In this document: one piece after another, positions 1-8,432 of the stretch | Position numbering within the stretch: the stretch's first letter is position 1 | Layout of the letters: every line of letters begins with the position of its first letter | Assembly (NCBI GenBank): GCA_903918315.1 | Contig: CAIXEA010000118.1 | Coordinates: 1-38,080 of the forward strand | From: an uncultured Acetobacteraceae bacterium | GTDB lineage: Bacteria > Pseudomonadota > Alphaproteobacteria > Acetobacterales > Acetobacteraceae | DNA length: 38,080 nucleotides | Reading direction: 5' to 3' | The notes under the pieces: generated by a model | The model's database searches: none | Told to the model about the DNA's origin: nothing | Seen by the model: the letters and a program-made list of their open reading frames with translations, nothing else | Program-made: the position numbers and the translations under genes

Positions 1-80
1 CGTCATCCCCGGGCTTGTCCCGGGGACCAATCGCGGCAGTAGCGGAAATCTTGGTCCCCGGGACACGCCCGGGGATGACG
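1..80. repeat. Extragenic palindromic element (about 30-bp arms)
   Basis: The two outer 30-base arms (1-30 and 51-80) are reverse complements with a single mismatch, separated by a 20-base loop. The arm begins CGTCATCCCCGGGC. The core pattern CGTCAT..CCCGG..CTTGTCC..ATGACG recurs in shorter form at 10094-10124 and 22050-22080, so this is a dispersed family. It lies 34 bases beyond the leuA stop codon, where it could fold into a very stable 3' hairpin in the leuA transcript. There is no U-tract, so a classical terminator role is only inferred. The left edge may continue outside the window. Confidence 0.85.
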
Positions 81-114
81 AATGGGGGAGCCGCGATGCC
101 CCCCCTCAGGACAA

Positions 115-1698
115 TCAGGACGCCAGCGCCGCCGGTTCCGTCCGTTCCCGCTTCACCAGCAGCTTATTCAGCGCGTGGATATAGGCCCGCGCCGAGGCCA
201 CGATGGTGTCGGTGTCCGCACCCTGGCCATCGACCATCTTGCCGTTTTCTTCCAGCCGGACGGTGGTTTTGGCCTGGGCGTCGGTGCCCTCGGTGATCGC
301 GCCGACGGAGAACAGGGTCAGTTGCGCGGTATGGGGGAAGATCGCCTGGATCGCTTTGAAGGTCGCGTCCACCGGGCCATCGCCGGAGGACGAGCCTGAT
401 TTCACCACGCCATCAACCTCCAGCTCCAGCTCCGCGCGCGGCGGGGTTTTCGAGCCGGCGTGGATGTCGAGGGAGACGAAACGCACGCGTTCGTGGTCGC
501 GCATCACCTCATCATCGACCAGCGCCACGATATCGTCGTCGAACACCACCTTCTTGCGATCGGCCAGTTCCTTGAAGCGGCGGAAGGCGTCGTTCAGCTG
601 GTTGTCGCCGATGGAATAGCCCAGCGTGTTGAGCTTGTCGCGGAAGGCGGCGCGGCCGGAGTGCTTGCCCAGCACCAGGCTGTTGGTCTTCCAGCCCACG
701 CTTTCCGGGGTCATGATTTCATAGGTCGCGGCGTCCTTCAGCACGCCGTCCTGGTGGATGCCGGCCTCATGCGCGAAGGCGTTGCGCCCGACGATGGCCT
801 TGTTCGGCTGCACGTCGAAGCCGGTGATGGTGGCCAGCAGTTTCGACAGGCGCAGCAGATGCGTGGTCTTGATGTTGTTGGACCGGGGAATGGCGTCCTG
901 GCGGGTGCGGATCGCCATGACGATCTCTTCCAGCGACGCATTGCCGGCGCGTTCGCCGATACCGTTGATGGTGGTTTCCACCTGCCGCGCGCCGGCCTGG
1001 ATGGCGGCCAGGGTATTGGCCACGCCCATGCCGAGGTCGTTGTGGTTATGGGTGGACAGGATGATCTTTTCCACGCCCGGCACGCGGTTGACGATGTTGG
1101 AATACATCCGCTCCATATCCGCGGGCAGCGCATAGCCGACGGTGTCGGGCAGGTTGATCGTCGTCGCCCCGGCGCGGATCGCGGCTTCGACCACGCGGCA
1201 CAGGAAGTCGGGATCCGACCGCGTCGCGTCTTCGGCGGACCATTCGACGTCATCGGCGTGCTGGCGGGCGAGGGTGATGGAGTCGATGGTCTGCTGGATC
1301 ACTTCATCCGGCGTCAGGCGCAGCTTGACCTTCATATGCAGGTCGGAGGTCGCGATGACGATATGGATGCGGCGGCGCTTGGCGGATTTCAGGGCCTCGG
1401 CGGCGCGCAGCACGTCCATCTGTCCGGCGCGGGCGAGGCTGGCGATCACCGGGGTATCGGCGCGCTGGCCGACACTTTCGGCGATGGCCTTGACGCTTTC
1501 GAAATCGCCGGGGGAGGCGATGGCGAAGCCGGCTTCCAGCACATCGACGCCGAGTTCCGTCAGGGCCTCGGCCATGCGGATCTTCTCGGACAGGTTCATC
1601 GAGAAGCCCGGCGATTGCTCACCGTCACGCAGGGTGGTGTCGAAGATGATGATGCGGCGGTCGTCCAGCATGCCGAAGCTGGGGTGATTGATGCTCAT
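115..1698 (-). CDS. leuA: 2-isopropylmalate synthase
   Basis: Condenses acetyl-CoA with 2-oxoisovalerate, the first committed step of leucine synthesis, in the cytosol. The 527-residue protein has the usual length for long bacterial LeuA. The HMGL-like TIM barrel carries DTTLRDGEQ (residues 20-28), the metal-binding HNHNDLG segment, NGIGERAGN and HEAGIHQDG. The C-terminal third is the LeuA dimerisation/allosteric domain, with GDGPVDA and a closing segment TDTIVASARAYIHALNKL, so leucine feedback inhibition is expected. The start at 1698 has only a weak Shine-Dalgarno, which fits expression controlled from the upstream leader (1805-1912). No other leu genes adjoin it. A palindrome follows the stop. 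Identity is essentially certain from motifs. Confidence 0.97.
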   Translation of the reverse strand: MSINHPSFGMLDDRRIIIFDTTLRDGEQSPGFSMNLSEKIRMAEALTELGVDVLEAGFAIASPGDFESVKAIAESVGQRADTPVIASLARAGQMDVLRAAEALKSAKRRRIHIVIATSDLHMKVKLRLTPDEVIQQTIDSITLARQHADDVEWSAEDATRSDPDFLCRVVEAAIRAGATTINLPDTVGYALPADMERMYSNIVNRVPGVEKIILSTHNHNDLGMGVANTLAAIQAGARQVETTINGIGERAGNASLEEIVMAIRTRQDAIPRSNNIKTTHLLRLSKLLATITGFDVQPNKAIVGRNAFAHEAGIHQDGVLKDAATYEIMTPESVGWKTNSLVLGKHSGRAAFRDKLNTLGYSIGDNQLNDAFRRFKELADRKKVVFDDDIVALVDDEVMRDHERVRFVSLDIHAGSKTPPRAELELEVDGVVKSGSSSGDGPVDATFKAIQAIFPHTAQLTLFSVGAITEGTDAQAKTTVRLEENGKMVDGQGADTDTIVASARAYIHALNKLLVKRERTEPAALAS

Positions 1699-1742
1699 GA
1701 TCTGGGTCGTCCGTGTTTTGGGATTGATTGCACGACAATGGC

Positions 1743-1772
1743 CTCAGGGGTCCCCCCGAGTGTTCCCCTGGG
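1743..1772 (-). promoter_or_regulatory. Hairpin between leu leader peptide and leuA (candidate attenuator)
   Basis: CAGGGG (1745-1750) pairs with CCCCTG (1765-1770), and the stem can be extended by two pairs including a G-U pair. It lies between the leader stop (1805) and the leuA start (1698) in the leuA transcript. A second small stem, GCCGG/CCGGC, can form just upstream near 1779-1797. These are the expected places for alternative attenuator structures. No clear U-run follows, so the terminator assignment is tentative; sequestration of the leuA start is an alternative. Confidence 0.4.
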
Positions 1773-1804
1773 CGATGCCGGCGTTCAACAACCCGGCGCG
1801 GCGC

Positions 1805-1912
1805 TCAGGGGCGTGTAAGTCGAAGAAGAAGGAGGAGGAGGCCGTTCAGGCGCGCGCGGCCGCACGCGGATGCGTGGGCAGGCTTGGAAGCGGAGGGCGC
1901 GCCGAAGGACAT
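1805..1912 (-). CDS. leuL: leu leader peptide (leucine-run attenuation peptide)
   Basis: A 35-codon ORF, ATG at 1912-1910 to TGA at 1807-1805, sits directly upstream of leuA on the same strand. Its end reads LNGLLLLLLRLTRP: six consecutive Leu codons (CTC x3, CTT x3), then Arg and another Leu close to the stop. This is the hallmark of a transcription-attenuation leader peptide, in which ribosome stalling at Leu codons during leucine shortage changes mRNA folding and allows leuA expression. The ATG is about 6 bases after a good -10 box (1919-1924), so the message is probably leaderless; this is known for the Sinorhizobium trpL leader. There is no Shine-Dalgarno, consistent with that. It is too short to be found by ordinary gene callers. 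Confidence 0.8.
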   Translation of the reverse strand: MSFGAPSASKPAHASACGRARLNGLLLLLLRLTRP

Positions 1913-1918
1913 GTGACG

Positions 1919-1947
1919 CTTATAGCGGTCTGAGCCGGTGGCTGCAA
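1919..1947 (-). promoter_or_regulatory. Promoter for leu leader / leuA
   Basis: Read on the minus strand, TTGCAG (1947-1942) and TATAAG (1924-1919) are separated by exactly 17 bases, a good sigma-70-type match. The ATG of the leader peptide begins at the seventh base after the -10 hexamer, which places the predicted +1 on the A of the ATG. Confidence 0.65.
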
Positions 1948-2024
1948 GATCCGGATCACGACCGCCCTTGCCCAAACCCGCCGGGGGCCACACATTACGC
2001 CCACCAAGAGAGGACAAAACCCTG

Positions 2025-3392
2025 ATGGACTTCGATCTTTTCGTCATTGGCGGCGGCTCTGGCGGCGTGCGCTGTGCCCGGATCGCCTCGGGCCACGGTG
2101 CGCGCGTGGGCGTGGCGGAGGAGCGGTTCTGGGGCGGCACCTGCGTCAATGTCGGTTGCGTGCCCAAGAAGCTGCTGGTGCAGGCCGGCGAATACGGCGC
2201 CTGGGCGGATGACGCCGCCGGATTCGGCTGGACCATCAAAAAGGGCCCGCATGACTGGGGCAAGCTGATCGCGGCCAAGGACAAAGAGATCGACCGCCTG
2301 AACGGCATCTATCGGCGCCTGCTGGCCAATGCCGGGGTGGAGATTTTCGACGCCCGCGCGACGCTGATCGATGCCCATACGCTCGATGTCGGGGGCAAGC
2401 GGATCACCGCCGAGACCATCGTCATCGCCACCGGCGGCCATCCGGAACGCCCGGCGATCCCGGGGGCCGCGCTTGGCATCATCTCCGACGACACGTTTTA
2501 TCTCCCGGTCATGCCGAAGACGATCGCGATCGTGGGATCGGGATTCATCGCGGTGGAATTCGCCGGGATCTTCCAGGCCCTCGGGGCGGAGGTGCATCTG
2601 ATTTACCGCCAGCCGTTGCCGCTGCGTGGCTTCGATCAGGATCTGCGCGAAGGCCTGGCCGAGGCCCTGACCGCGCAGGGCGTGATCCTGCACCCGTCCT
2701 GCAGCCCCGAATCGGTGGCGGCGAATGGGGATGGCCGGATCCTGACCTTCGGCGGCGGGCAGACTCTGGCCGTGGATACCGTGTTCTTCGCCACTGGTCG
2801 GCGCCCGATGACCGAGCGCATGGGCCTGGAAAACGCCGGGGTCACCGTCAGCCCATCCGGCGCGGTGATCGTCGATCAAAACCTCCGTACGGCCACGCCC
2901 AACATCTATGCCATCGGCGATGTGACCGACCGTATCAATCTGACCCCCTTCGCGATCGCGGAGGGTCATGCACTGGCCGATACGCTCTATGGCAAGAACC
3001 CGCGTTCGGCGTCCCTCGACAACGTGCCGGCGGCGGTGTTCTCGACCCCGCCGATCGGCACCGTGGGTCTGACGGAGGAACAGGCCGCGGCGCGGGGGCC
3101 GGTCGATGTCTATGTCGCGAAGTTCACCCCGATGCGCCACACGCTGTCGGGCCGGGCGCGCAAGACGATGATGAAGCTGGTGGTGGATCAGGCCACGCAG
3201 AGGGTGCTCGGCGCGCATATGCTCGGCGAAGACGCGCCGGAGCTGATCCAGGGCATCGCCATCGCCGTCGTCATGGGCGCGACCAAGGCCGATTTCGACC
3301 GCACCATCGGCATCCACCCGACGGCGGCGGAGGAATTCGTCACCATGCGGACCCGCACCCGCGTATCAGGAGTCGCTCAAGCCGCGGAATAA
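2025..3392 (+). CDS. gor: Glutathione reductase
   Basis: FAD- and NADPH-dependent reduction of glutathione disulfide in the cytosol. The 455-residue protein starts with the FAD-binding motif VIGGGSGG. It has the redox-active disulfide CVNVGCVPKK (Cys40 and Cys45), an NADPH-domain Rossmann motif VGSGFIAVEF, the second FAD motif ending in YAIGDV, and the C-terminal dimer interface with the catalytic IGIHPTAAEE. The spacing CVNVGC is that of glutathione reductases rather than dihydrolipoamide dehydrogenases. The ATG at 2025 is chosen because AGAGAGGA lies about 10 bases upstream and the FAD motif begins at residue 7; an in-frame upstream start at 1938 would add a meaningless basic, proline-rich tail overlapping the leu promoter. 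It is divergent from leuA. Confidence 0.95.
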   Translation: MDFDLFVIGGGSGGVRCARIASGHGARVGVAEERFWGGTCVNVGCVPKKLLVQAGEYGAWADDAAGFGWTIKKGPHDWGKLIAAKDKEIDRLNGIYRRLLANAGVEIFDARATLIDAHTLDVGGKRITAETIVIATGGHPERPAIPGAALGIISDDTFYLPVMPKTIAIVGSGFIAVEFAGIFQALGAEVHLIYRQPLPLRGFDQDLREGLAEALTAQGVILHPSCSPESVAANGDGRILTFGGGQTLAVDTVFFATGRRPMTERMGLENAGVTVSPSGAVIVDQNLRTATPNIYAIGDVTDRINLTPFAIAEGHALADTLYGKNPRSASLDNVPAAVFSTPPIGTVGLTEEQAAARGPVDVYVAKFTPMRHTLSGRARKTMMKLVVDQATQRVLGAHMLGEDAPELIQGIAIAVVMGATKADFDRTIGIHPTAAEEFVTMRTRTRVSGVAQAAE

Positions 3393-3419
3393 AGCGGCGG
3401 CCTAACAGGGAGGAAAACA

Positions 3420-4991
3420 ATGAAAAGACGTACGTTCCTGGCCAGCTCGGCCGTGGCTGCTCTGGCGCGCCCGGCCGTTGCCGCGCCGACCAAGACCCTG
3501 GTCTTCGTGCCCCAGACCAACCTGACCAGCCTCGACCCCGTCTGGACCACCGCCACCGTCACCCGCAACTTCGCGCTGATGGTCTACGAGACCCTCTATG
3601 GCCGCGACCAGCAGTTCAACCCCCAACCATTGATGGTCGAGGGCCATGTCATCGACAAGGATGGCCTGCGCTGGACCATGAAACTGCGCGACGGTCTGAA
3701 ATGGCACGATGGCACCCCGGTGCTGGCGCGGGACTGCGTCGCCTCCCTGCAACGCTGGCTCAAGCGGGATGCCGCCAGCATCATCATTGATGCCCGGGTC
3801 GCCGCCATCGAAGCGCCCGACGACAAGACCATCGTCTGGCGGTTGAGGAAGCCCTTCCCGCTGCTGGCGCATTTCCTGTCCAAGGTGCAGCCGCAGCCGG
3901 TCATGGTGCCGGAGCGGATCGCCGCGACCGATCCTTTCAAACAAATCACCGAGATCGTCGGTTGCGGCCCGTTCCGCTTCGAGCCCGGGGAATTCGTCAG
4001 CGGCGCCAAGGCCGTCTTCTCCCGCTTCGACGGCTATGTGCCGCGCCAGGAGCCGGCGTCCTACACCGCCGGCGGCCACAAGGTGCATGTCGATCGGGTG
4101 GAATGGCGGGTGATCCCCGACGCCGCCACCGCCGCGAATGCCCTGACGGCGGGGGAGGTCGATTGGGTCGAACTGCCGCAGCCCGATCTGATCCCGATGC
4201 TGAAGAAAGCCAACGGGGTCAGCACCGGGCTGCTCGACCTTTATGGCACCGTCGCCTTGCTGCGCCCCAACCACCTGCACGGCCCGACCAACAACCCCGG
4301 CGTCCGCCGCGCCATGCTCGCCGCGATCGACCAGCGGGAGACGATGACGGCCGCGATGGGGGACGATCCATCCACCTGGCGCGCCCCGATGGGCTTCGTC
4401 GTGCCTGGCACACCGTCGGCCACCGAAGCGGGGATGGAGAATGTCCGCGTTCGCAAGAGCGTTGATGAGATCAAACGCATGCTCGACAAGGCCGGCTATG
4501 ACGGCACCCCGCTGGTGATGATGCATCCGACCGACCAGCTCGTTTACCACGCCTTCGCCACCGTCGCCGTCGATGCCTTCCGCAAGATCGGCATGACCGT
4601 GGACGATCAGCTCGTGGACTGGGGCACGGTGGTGCAACGCCGCCCGTCCCGGGAGCCGCCGTCGAAAGGCGGCTGGGGCATGTTCCCCGCGGGCGCGCCG
4701 GGACCGGAGTTCAGCGACCCGCTGCTGGCCAATCCCGTGCGCAGCAACGGCGCCAAGGCCTGGTTCGGCTGGCCGGACGATCCGCGCATCGAGAACGCGC
4801 ATGATGCCTGGATCGACGCGACCTCGGAATCCGAACGGCGCAGGCTGGAGGCGGATTACCAACTGGCGGCGTTTGATTCGGTGCCGATCATCCCCTGCGG
4901 CCAATATCTGCCGCATGCGGCCTGGCGGTCGAATCTGACCGGGCTCGTAAAGGGCTCGGCGCCGGTGTTCTGGGGGGTGGATAAGGCCTGA
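3420..4991 (+). CDS. ABC transporter substrate-binding protein, peptide/nickel (SBP_bac_5) family, Tat-exported
   Basis: Periplasmic ligand-binding protein of 523 residues. The N-terminus MKRRTFLASSAVAAL has a twin-arginine motif (RRTFL), a short hydrophobic stretch and an AVA|AP-like cleavage site, so Tat export is likely. The family pattern is visible in LDPVWTTATVTRNFALMVYE, the LRDGLKWHDGTPVLARD segment typical of oligopeptide-binding proteins, and the FRFEPGEFV region. AGGGAGG lies a few bases upstream of the ATG. It starts 27 bases after gor and ends 3 bases before the convergent EamA gene. No permease or ATPase gene is adjacent, so it is an orphan receptor whose ligand cannot be named from sequence. 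Confidence 0.9.
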   Translation: MKRRTFLASSAVAALARPAVAAPTKTLVFVPQTNLTSLDPVWTTATVTRNFALMVYETLYGRDQQFNPQPLMVEGHVIDKDGLRWTMKLRDGLKWHDGTPVLARDCVASLQRWLKRDAASIIIDARVAAIEAPDDKTIVWRLRKPFPLLAHFLSKVQPQPVMVPERIAATDPFKQITEIVGCGPFRFEPGEFVSGAKAVFSRFDGYVPRQEPASYTAGGHKVHVDRVEWRVIPDAATAANALTAGEVDWVELPQPDLIPMLKKANGVSTGLLDLYGTVALLRPNHLHGPTNNPGVRRAMLAAIDQRETMTAAMGDDPSTWRAPMGFVVPGTPSATEAGMENVRVRKSVDEIKRMLDKAGYDGTPLVMMHPTDQLVYHAFATVAVDAFRKIGMTVDDQLVDWGTVVQRRPSREPPSKGGWGMFPAGAPGPEFSDPLLANPVRSNGAKAWFGWPDDPRIENAHDAWIDATSESERRRLEADYQLAAFDSVPIIPCGQYLPHAAWRSNLTGLVKGSAPVFWGVDKA

Positions 4992-4994
4992 TGC

Positions 4995-5870
4995 TCAACC
5001 CGCCTGGGCCCGCGCGGCGAGCGCGACGCCCAGCGCGGCAAGCGCCATGCCACCGATTTGCAGCGGGCTCAACGCCTCCCCGAACAGGACGAAGGCGAAT
5101 ACCGCGGTGACCGGTGGCACGAGGTAGAACAGGGCCGCGACACCGGCCAGGGCGCCGCGCCGGATCAGGGCCAGCAGCAGGGACACCGCGCCCAGCGACA
5201 GGCCGCAGACCGCCCAGGCCAGCGCCAGCCAGAGCGTGGGGCTGGCATCGAAGCGCCCGTCCTCCGCCGCCAGCGCCAAGGGCGCGGTCACGATGGCCCC
5301 GCCGATAAACTGCACCGCGGCGTTGCTGCGCGGGTCCGCTCCGGCGGCGGTGCGCTTCTGCCAGATCGTGCCGATTGTGATCCCCAGCATGCCCGCCCCG
5401 CAGGCGGCGAGCGGCAGCGCCGGCACCGCGCCGGCGGGCCCGGCTGTGATCCCGGCTGTGGGGCCGATGACCAGCACCGCGCCGCAGAAGCCCAGACCGA
5501 TCCCGATCCAGCGTCGCGCGCCGACGCGCTCCCCGAGCAGAGGGGCGGCCAGCAGGGCGGTGACCAAGGGCTGCAAGCCCGCGATCAGGGCGGACAGGCC
5601 GGCCGAGACGCCATGGCCCACGCCCCAGAACACCCCACCCAAATAGACCCCCTGCATCAGCGCCCCGGCGATCAGCCCCTGGCCCCAGGCCCGCCCCCCG
5701 CGCGGCCAGGCGGCGCCGGCCAGCACCGCCAGACCGGCGAAGGCCAGGCTGCTGAGGCCGAAGCGGATCGTCAGAAACGTCAGCGGCGCCGCATGCGGCG
5801 CGATCAGCCGCGCCACGATGAAACCCGTCGCCCAGATCGGCACGAACAGCAGGGGCATGACCCGGGTCAT
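4995..5870 (-). CDS. EamA/DMT-family transporter
   Basis: A 291-residue inner-membrane protein with about ten hydrophobic segments arranged as two EamA repeats, e.g. MPLLFVPIWATGFIVARL at the N-terminus and LFYLVPPVTAVFAFVLFGE in the second repeat, the signature of drug/metabolite exporters. Members export amino acids or small metabolites; the substrate here is unknown. The ATG at 5870 has a GAGG about 6 bases upstream. The gene converges with the solute-binding protein gene, leaving only 3 bases between stop codons. The long hairpin at 5886-5931 sits immediately upstream of the start and would be in its 5' UTR if transcribed from farther up. Confidence 0.92.
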   Translation of the reverse strand: MTRVMPLLFVPIWATGFIVARLIAPHAAPLTFLTIRFGLSSLAFAGLAVLAGAAWPRGGRAWGQGLIAGALMQGVYLGGVFWGVGHGVSAGLSALIAGLQPLVTALLAAPLLGERVGARRWIGIGLGFCGAVLVIGPTAGITAGPAGAVPALPLAACGAGMLGITIGTIWQKRTAAGADPRSNAAVQFIGGAIVTAPLALAAEDGRFDASPTLWLALAWAVCGLSLGAVSLLLALIRRGALAGVAALFYLVPPVTAVFAFVLFGEALSPLQIGGMALAALGVALAARAQAG

Positions 5871-5885
5871 GCGGCGCCTCGGGGT

Positions 5886-6096
5886 GTTAGAGCCTGTCCG
5901 GTGCTTTGAGGCGCACCTGACAAGCTCTAACGGATTGTTTGATCGCGTGATTCACGGCTTCGATGATTCCACCTCCGCCGATCACGCTCAAGAGCAATAC
6001 CGGTTTAGGTTGAATCGCGCAGCGATCAACAAACCGGTGAAATTGCTCGATCAAACATAGCTAGAGCCTGTCCGTCTTTAGACGGAGAAGCTCTAA
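5886..6096. repeat. Folded intergenic element: hairpin, three-way junction, hairpin
   Basis: Nearly every base can pair. Hairpin 1 (5886-5931): GTTAGAGC/GCTCTAAC, TGTC/GACA and GGTGC/GCACC with matched single mismatches. Middle part: closing stem GTTTGATCG (5937-5945) with CGATCAAAC (6048-6056); one arm GCGTGAT (5945-5951)/ATCACGC (5981-5987); a second long arm AGCAAT, ACCGGTTT, GTTGA, TCGC (5993-6017) with its complement to 6047. Hairpin 2 (6062-6095): TAGAGC/GCTCTA and TCCGTCT/AGACGGA. Both outer hairpins begin with the same 12-mer AGAGCCTGTCCG. It supplies the last bases of the lipoprotein gene at 6093, suggesting insertion. It could be a MITE derived from an IS element, or a structured RNA; no family is assigned. 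Confidence 0.75.
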
Positions 6097-6626
6097 TGCG
6101 ACAGGAATTCTGCGAGCGCCGGGTCGTCCAGCATCAGATGCACCGTCCAGGCCATGACATTGTCCAAATGCCAATGAAACAAGGCCTTGGCGGGCGCACT
6201 GCCCGAGCCGGTATAGGTTTTCTGCCGCCCATCGCTGGCGGTGACACGCAGGGTGATGGTGGTGTGGGACTCGACGGCATCGGTCTGCGACCGCACATCG
6301 GTGATCGCCAGGGTCAGGGTTTTCGCCGAACCAGGCGCCACCGTGACGCCCCGCCGAACCAGGCCCTGTTGCGCGATCTGGACCGCGGTATCGGTCCAGG
6401 CGCGGTAATTGGCGAAGGCCTCAGCCCCCGCGCGGCGGCGGATGAGCACCTCCTCGGTGGCGGGCTGGCCGTTGATCAGGGCGACCGGCTCCTTCGCCTG
6501 CCAGGCCGGGGCATCGGCCAGATCCAACGGCGCCGCGGGGGTATAATGATCGCCGCAGCCGGGGAGGCCGGACAGCGCGATGGCGATCATGAGAGGCCGG
6601 AGTTGGGGCCTGAAGCGGGAAAGCAA
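6093..6626 (-). CDS. Putative lipoprotein of unknown function
   Basis: 177 residues if started at TTG 6626-6624. That start is chosen because GGAGG stands 7 bases before it and it yields a proper lipoprotein signal: a basic N-region, then MIAIALSGLPGC with the lipobox cysteine at residue 24. A longer in-frame ORF to 6797 would bury this signal behind 57 residues and collide with the divergent GMC gene. The mature part is soluble and contains a segment rich in beta-type pattern (KTLTLAITDVRSQTDAVESH and onward), loosely reminiscent of YajG/DUF4410-type lipoproteins, which I cannot confirm. The stop codon TAG is formed by the folded element at 5886-6096, so the original 3' end may have been altered. 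Confidence 0.75.
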   Translation of the reverse strand: MLSRFRPQLRPLMIAIALSGLPGCGDHYTPAAPLDLADAPAWQAKEPVALINGQPATEEVLIRRRAGAEAFANYRAWTDTAVQIAQQGLVRRGVTVAPGSAKTLTLAITDVRSQTDAVESHTTITLRVTASDGRQKTYTGSGSAPAKALFHWHLDNVMAWTVHLMLDDPALAEFLSH

Positions 6627-6795
6627 TGTCTGACCTCCGGTCGCGAAAGCCACGACCGCGCGGTTATAGGCGGGCAGGGGGAGGGACGGAAGACGCGGGG
6701 CCCTTGGCCTTGCGTCCATCGGGCACGATCCAGGCCCCCGATGGTGCAACCGCGCGATCAAGGCTAGCCTGCGCGTCATCAGGGAGGGGCAGGCC

Positions 6796-8406
6796 ATGCA
6801 AGCGGATTACGTCATCGTGGGCGCCGGTTCGGCCGGCTGTGTCCTGGCCAATCGGCTCACCGAGGACCCCAACACAAGGGTCATCCTGATCGAGGCCGGC
6901 GGGCGCGATACCAACCCGCTGATCCACATTCCCGCCGGCTATATGAAGCTGCTGGATCACCCGACCCTCACCTGGGGCTACAAGACCGCACCGGATGACG
7001 GCGTGAACGGGCGCAGCATCGCCTATCCCCGCGGCAAGGTCCTCGGCGGGTCCTCCTCGATCAATGGCATGATCTATATCCGCTCCCAGCCGGAGGACTT
7101 CGACCACTGGGCGCAACTCGGCAATCGCGGCTGGTCGTGGGACGATGTGCGGCCTTTTTTCGACAAGGCGGAGAACTGGGCCGGTCCGGCCACGCCCAGC
7201 CACGGCAAGGGCGGGCCGCTCAACACCACCGTCATCGCCGACAAGCCCGAAATCTGTCAGGCCGCCATCGAGGCCGGTCAGCAGATCGGCCTCGCCTACC
7301 GGGAGGACCTGAACGATCTGCCACATGGGCTGGGCGATCATATCGGCTGGATCCAGCAGACCCGCCACGGGCGGCGCCGGGCCAGCGCGGCGGCGTCGTA
7401 TCTGCACCCCGTGATCAAGCGCCCGAATCTGTCGGTGATCACCGGTGCGCTGGTGCATCGCGTCCTGTTCGACGGCACCCGCGCCACGGGGGTCGCCTTC
7501 TCCCGCGGCGGCGCGATGGAGCGGGCGGATGCGGCCGGGGAGGTCATCCTGTCCGGCGGGGCCATCGGTTCCCCGCATATCCTGCAATTATCGGGCGTCG
7601 GTGATCCCGATCACCTCGACCGTATCGGCGTGCCGGTGCATCACGCGCTGAAGGGCGTGGGCAAGAACTTCCAGGACCATTTCATCGTGCGCGTGTCCGC
7701 CGACATCCAGGGCGCGCGGTCGCTGAACGAGCGGTCCCGCGGCCTGGGCCTGGTCAATGAGGTCCTCCGCTACGTGCTGACCGGCAAGGGATTGCTGACC
7801 TATGGGGCGTCGCTGATCGCGGGCTCGGTCAAGGTGCTCCCGGAATCCGACACGCCGGACATCCAGGCCATGTTCGCCCCCGGCAGCTATGGGCCCGGGC
7901 CGGTGCGGGAACTGGACACCAAGCCCGGCATGACCGGCGGCATCTGGCAGATGCGCCCCTTGAGCCGGGGTTCTGTCGAGGCGCGCAGCAACCGGCCGGA
8001 GGATCAGCCGGCCATCAACCCCCGCTATCTGGACGATGAACGCGACCGCCGCGCCGCCATTGGCGGCCTGCGCTTCCTGCGCCGGCTGTTCGCGGCGCCG
8101 GCCCTGGCGCGCTACGTCATCGCCGAGACCGCCCCCGGCCTCGCGGCCCAGTCCGACGACGATCTGCTCGACTATGCCCGCAGATCGGGGACGACGGTGT
8201 TCCATGCGAGTTGCTCGTGCCGGATGGGCCCCGATCCGATGTCGGTTGTCGATGACCAGCTTCGGGTCCATGGTCTGCGCGATCTGCGGGTGATCGATGC
8301 GTCGGTGATGCCGGCGGTCACCTCCACCAACACCAATGCGCCGACGATCATGATCGCCGAGAAGGGCGCGGCGATGATCCGGGCGGCGGCACGGGTCGCC
8401 GCCTGA
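6796..8406 (+). CDS. GMC-family FAD-dependent oxidoreductase (choline dehydrogenase-like)
   Basis: 536 residues, the usual length for bacterial GMC alcohol dehydrogenases. It shows the N-terminal FAD motif VIVGAGSAGCVLANRL, the GMC signature around GKVLGGSSSINGMIYIR, the second signature in GAIGSPHILQLSGVG, the active-site region TTVFHASCSCRMG (His as the presumed base) and the C-terminal TNTNAPTIMIAEKGA. Such enzymes oxidise primary alcohols or polyols. GGGAGGGG precedes the ATG. Only 26 bases separate it from the adenylating enzyme gene at 8433, so the two are probably co-transcribed. The specific substrate is not deducible; a choline role is not supported, as no betB or betI adjoins it. 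Confidence 0.93.
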   Translation: MQADYVIVGAGSAGCVLANRLTEDPNTRVILIEAGGRDTNPLIHIPAGYMKLLDHPTLTWGYKTAPDDGVNGRSIAYPRGKVLGGSSSINGMIYIRSQPEDFDHWAQLGNRGWSWDDVRPFFDKAENWAGPATPSHGKGGPLNTTVIADKPEICQAAIEAGQQIGLAYREDLNDLPHGLGDHIGWIQQTRHGRRRASAAASYLHPVIKRPNLSVITGALVHRVLFDGTRATGVAFSRGGAMERADAAGEVILSGGAIGSPHILQLSGVGDPDHLDRIGVPVHHALKGVGKNFQDHFIVRVSADIQGARSLNERSRGLGLVNEVLRYVLTGKGLLTYGASLIAGSVKVLPESDTPDIQAMFAPGSYGPGPVRELDTKPGMTGGIWQMRPLSRGSVEARSNRPEDQPAINPRYLDDERDRRAAIGGLRFLRRLFAAPALARYVIAETAPGLAAQSDDDLLDYARRSGTTVFHASCSCRMGPDPMSVVDDQLRVHGLRDLRVIDASVMPAVTSTNTNAPTIMIAEKGAAMIRAAARVAA

Positions 8407-8432
8407 TCGGCGCGAGAGGCCAGGGAACCGCG

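Noticed and set aside
460-1818. Long plus-strand open frame opposite leuA
   Set aside because: leuA is certain on the other strand; the antisense frame is open because of high GC and has His/Gly-rich composition typical of such shadows.
1938-2024. N-terminal extension of gor to an upstream in-frame start
   Set aside because: The extension is proline/arginine-rich, overlaps the leu promoter, and the FAD motif is correctly placed from ATG 2025 with a good Shine-Dalgarno.
3402-4916. Long minus-strand open frame opposite the solute-binding protein
   Set aside because: Antisense shadow of a confidently identified gene; no domain pattern.
5818-6060. Plus-strand 80-codon open frame over the folded element
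   Set aside because: The sequence is explained by nested inverted repeats; the frame starts inside the EamA gene on the opposite strand and has no ribosome-binding site.
6627-6797. N-terminal extension of the lipoprotein gene
   Set aside because: It hides the lipobox signal peptide and overlaps the GMC gene start; TTG 6626 has GGAGG at good spacing.
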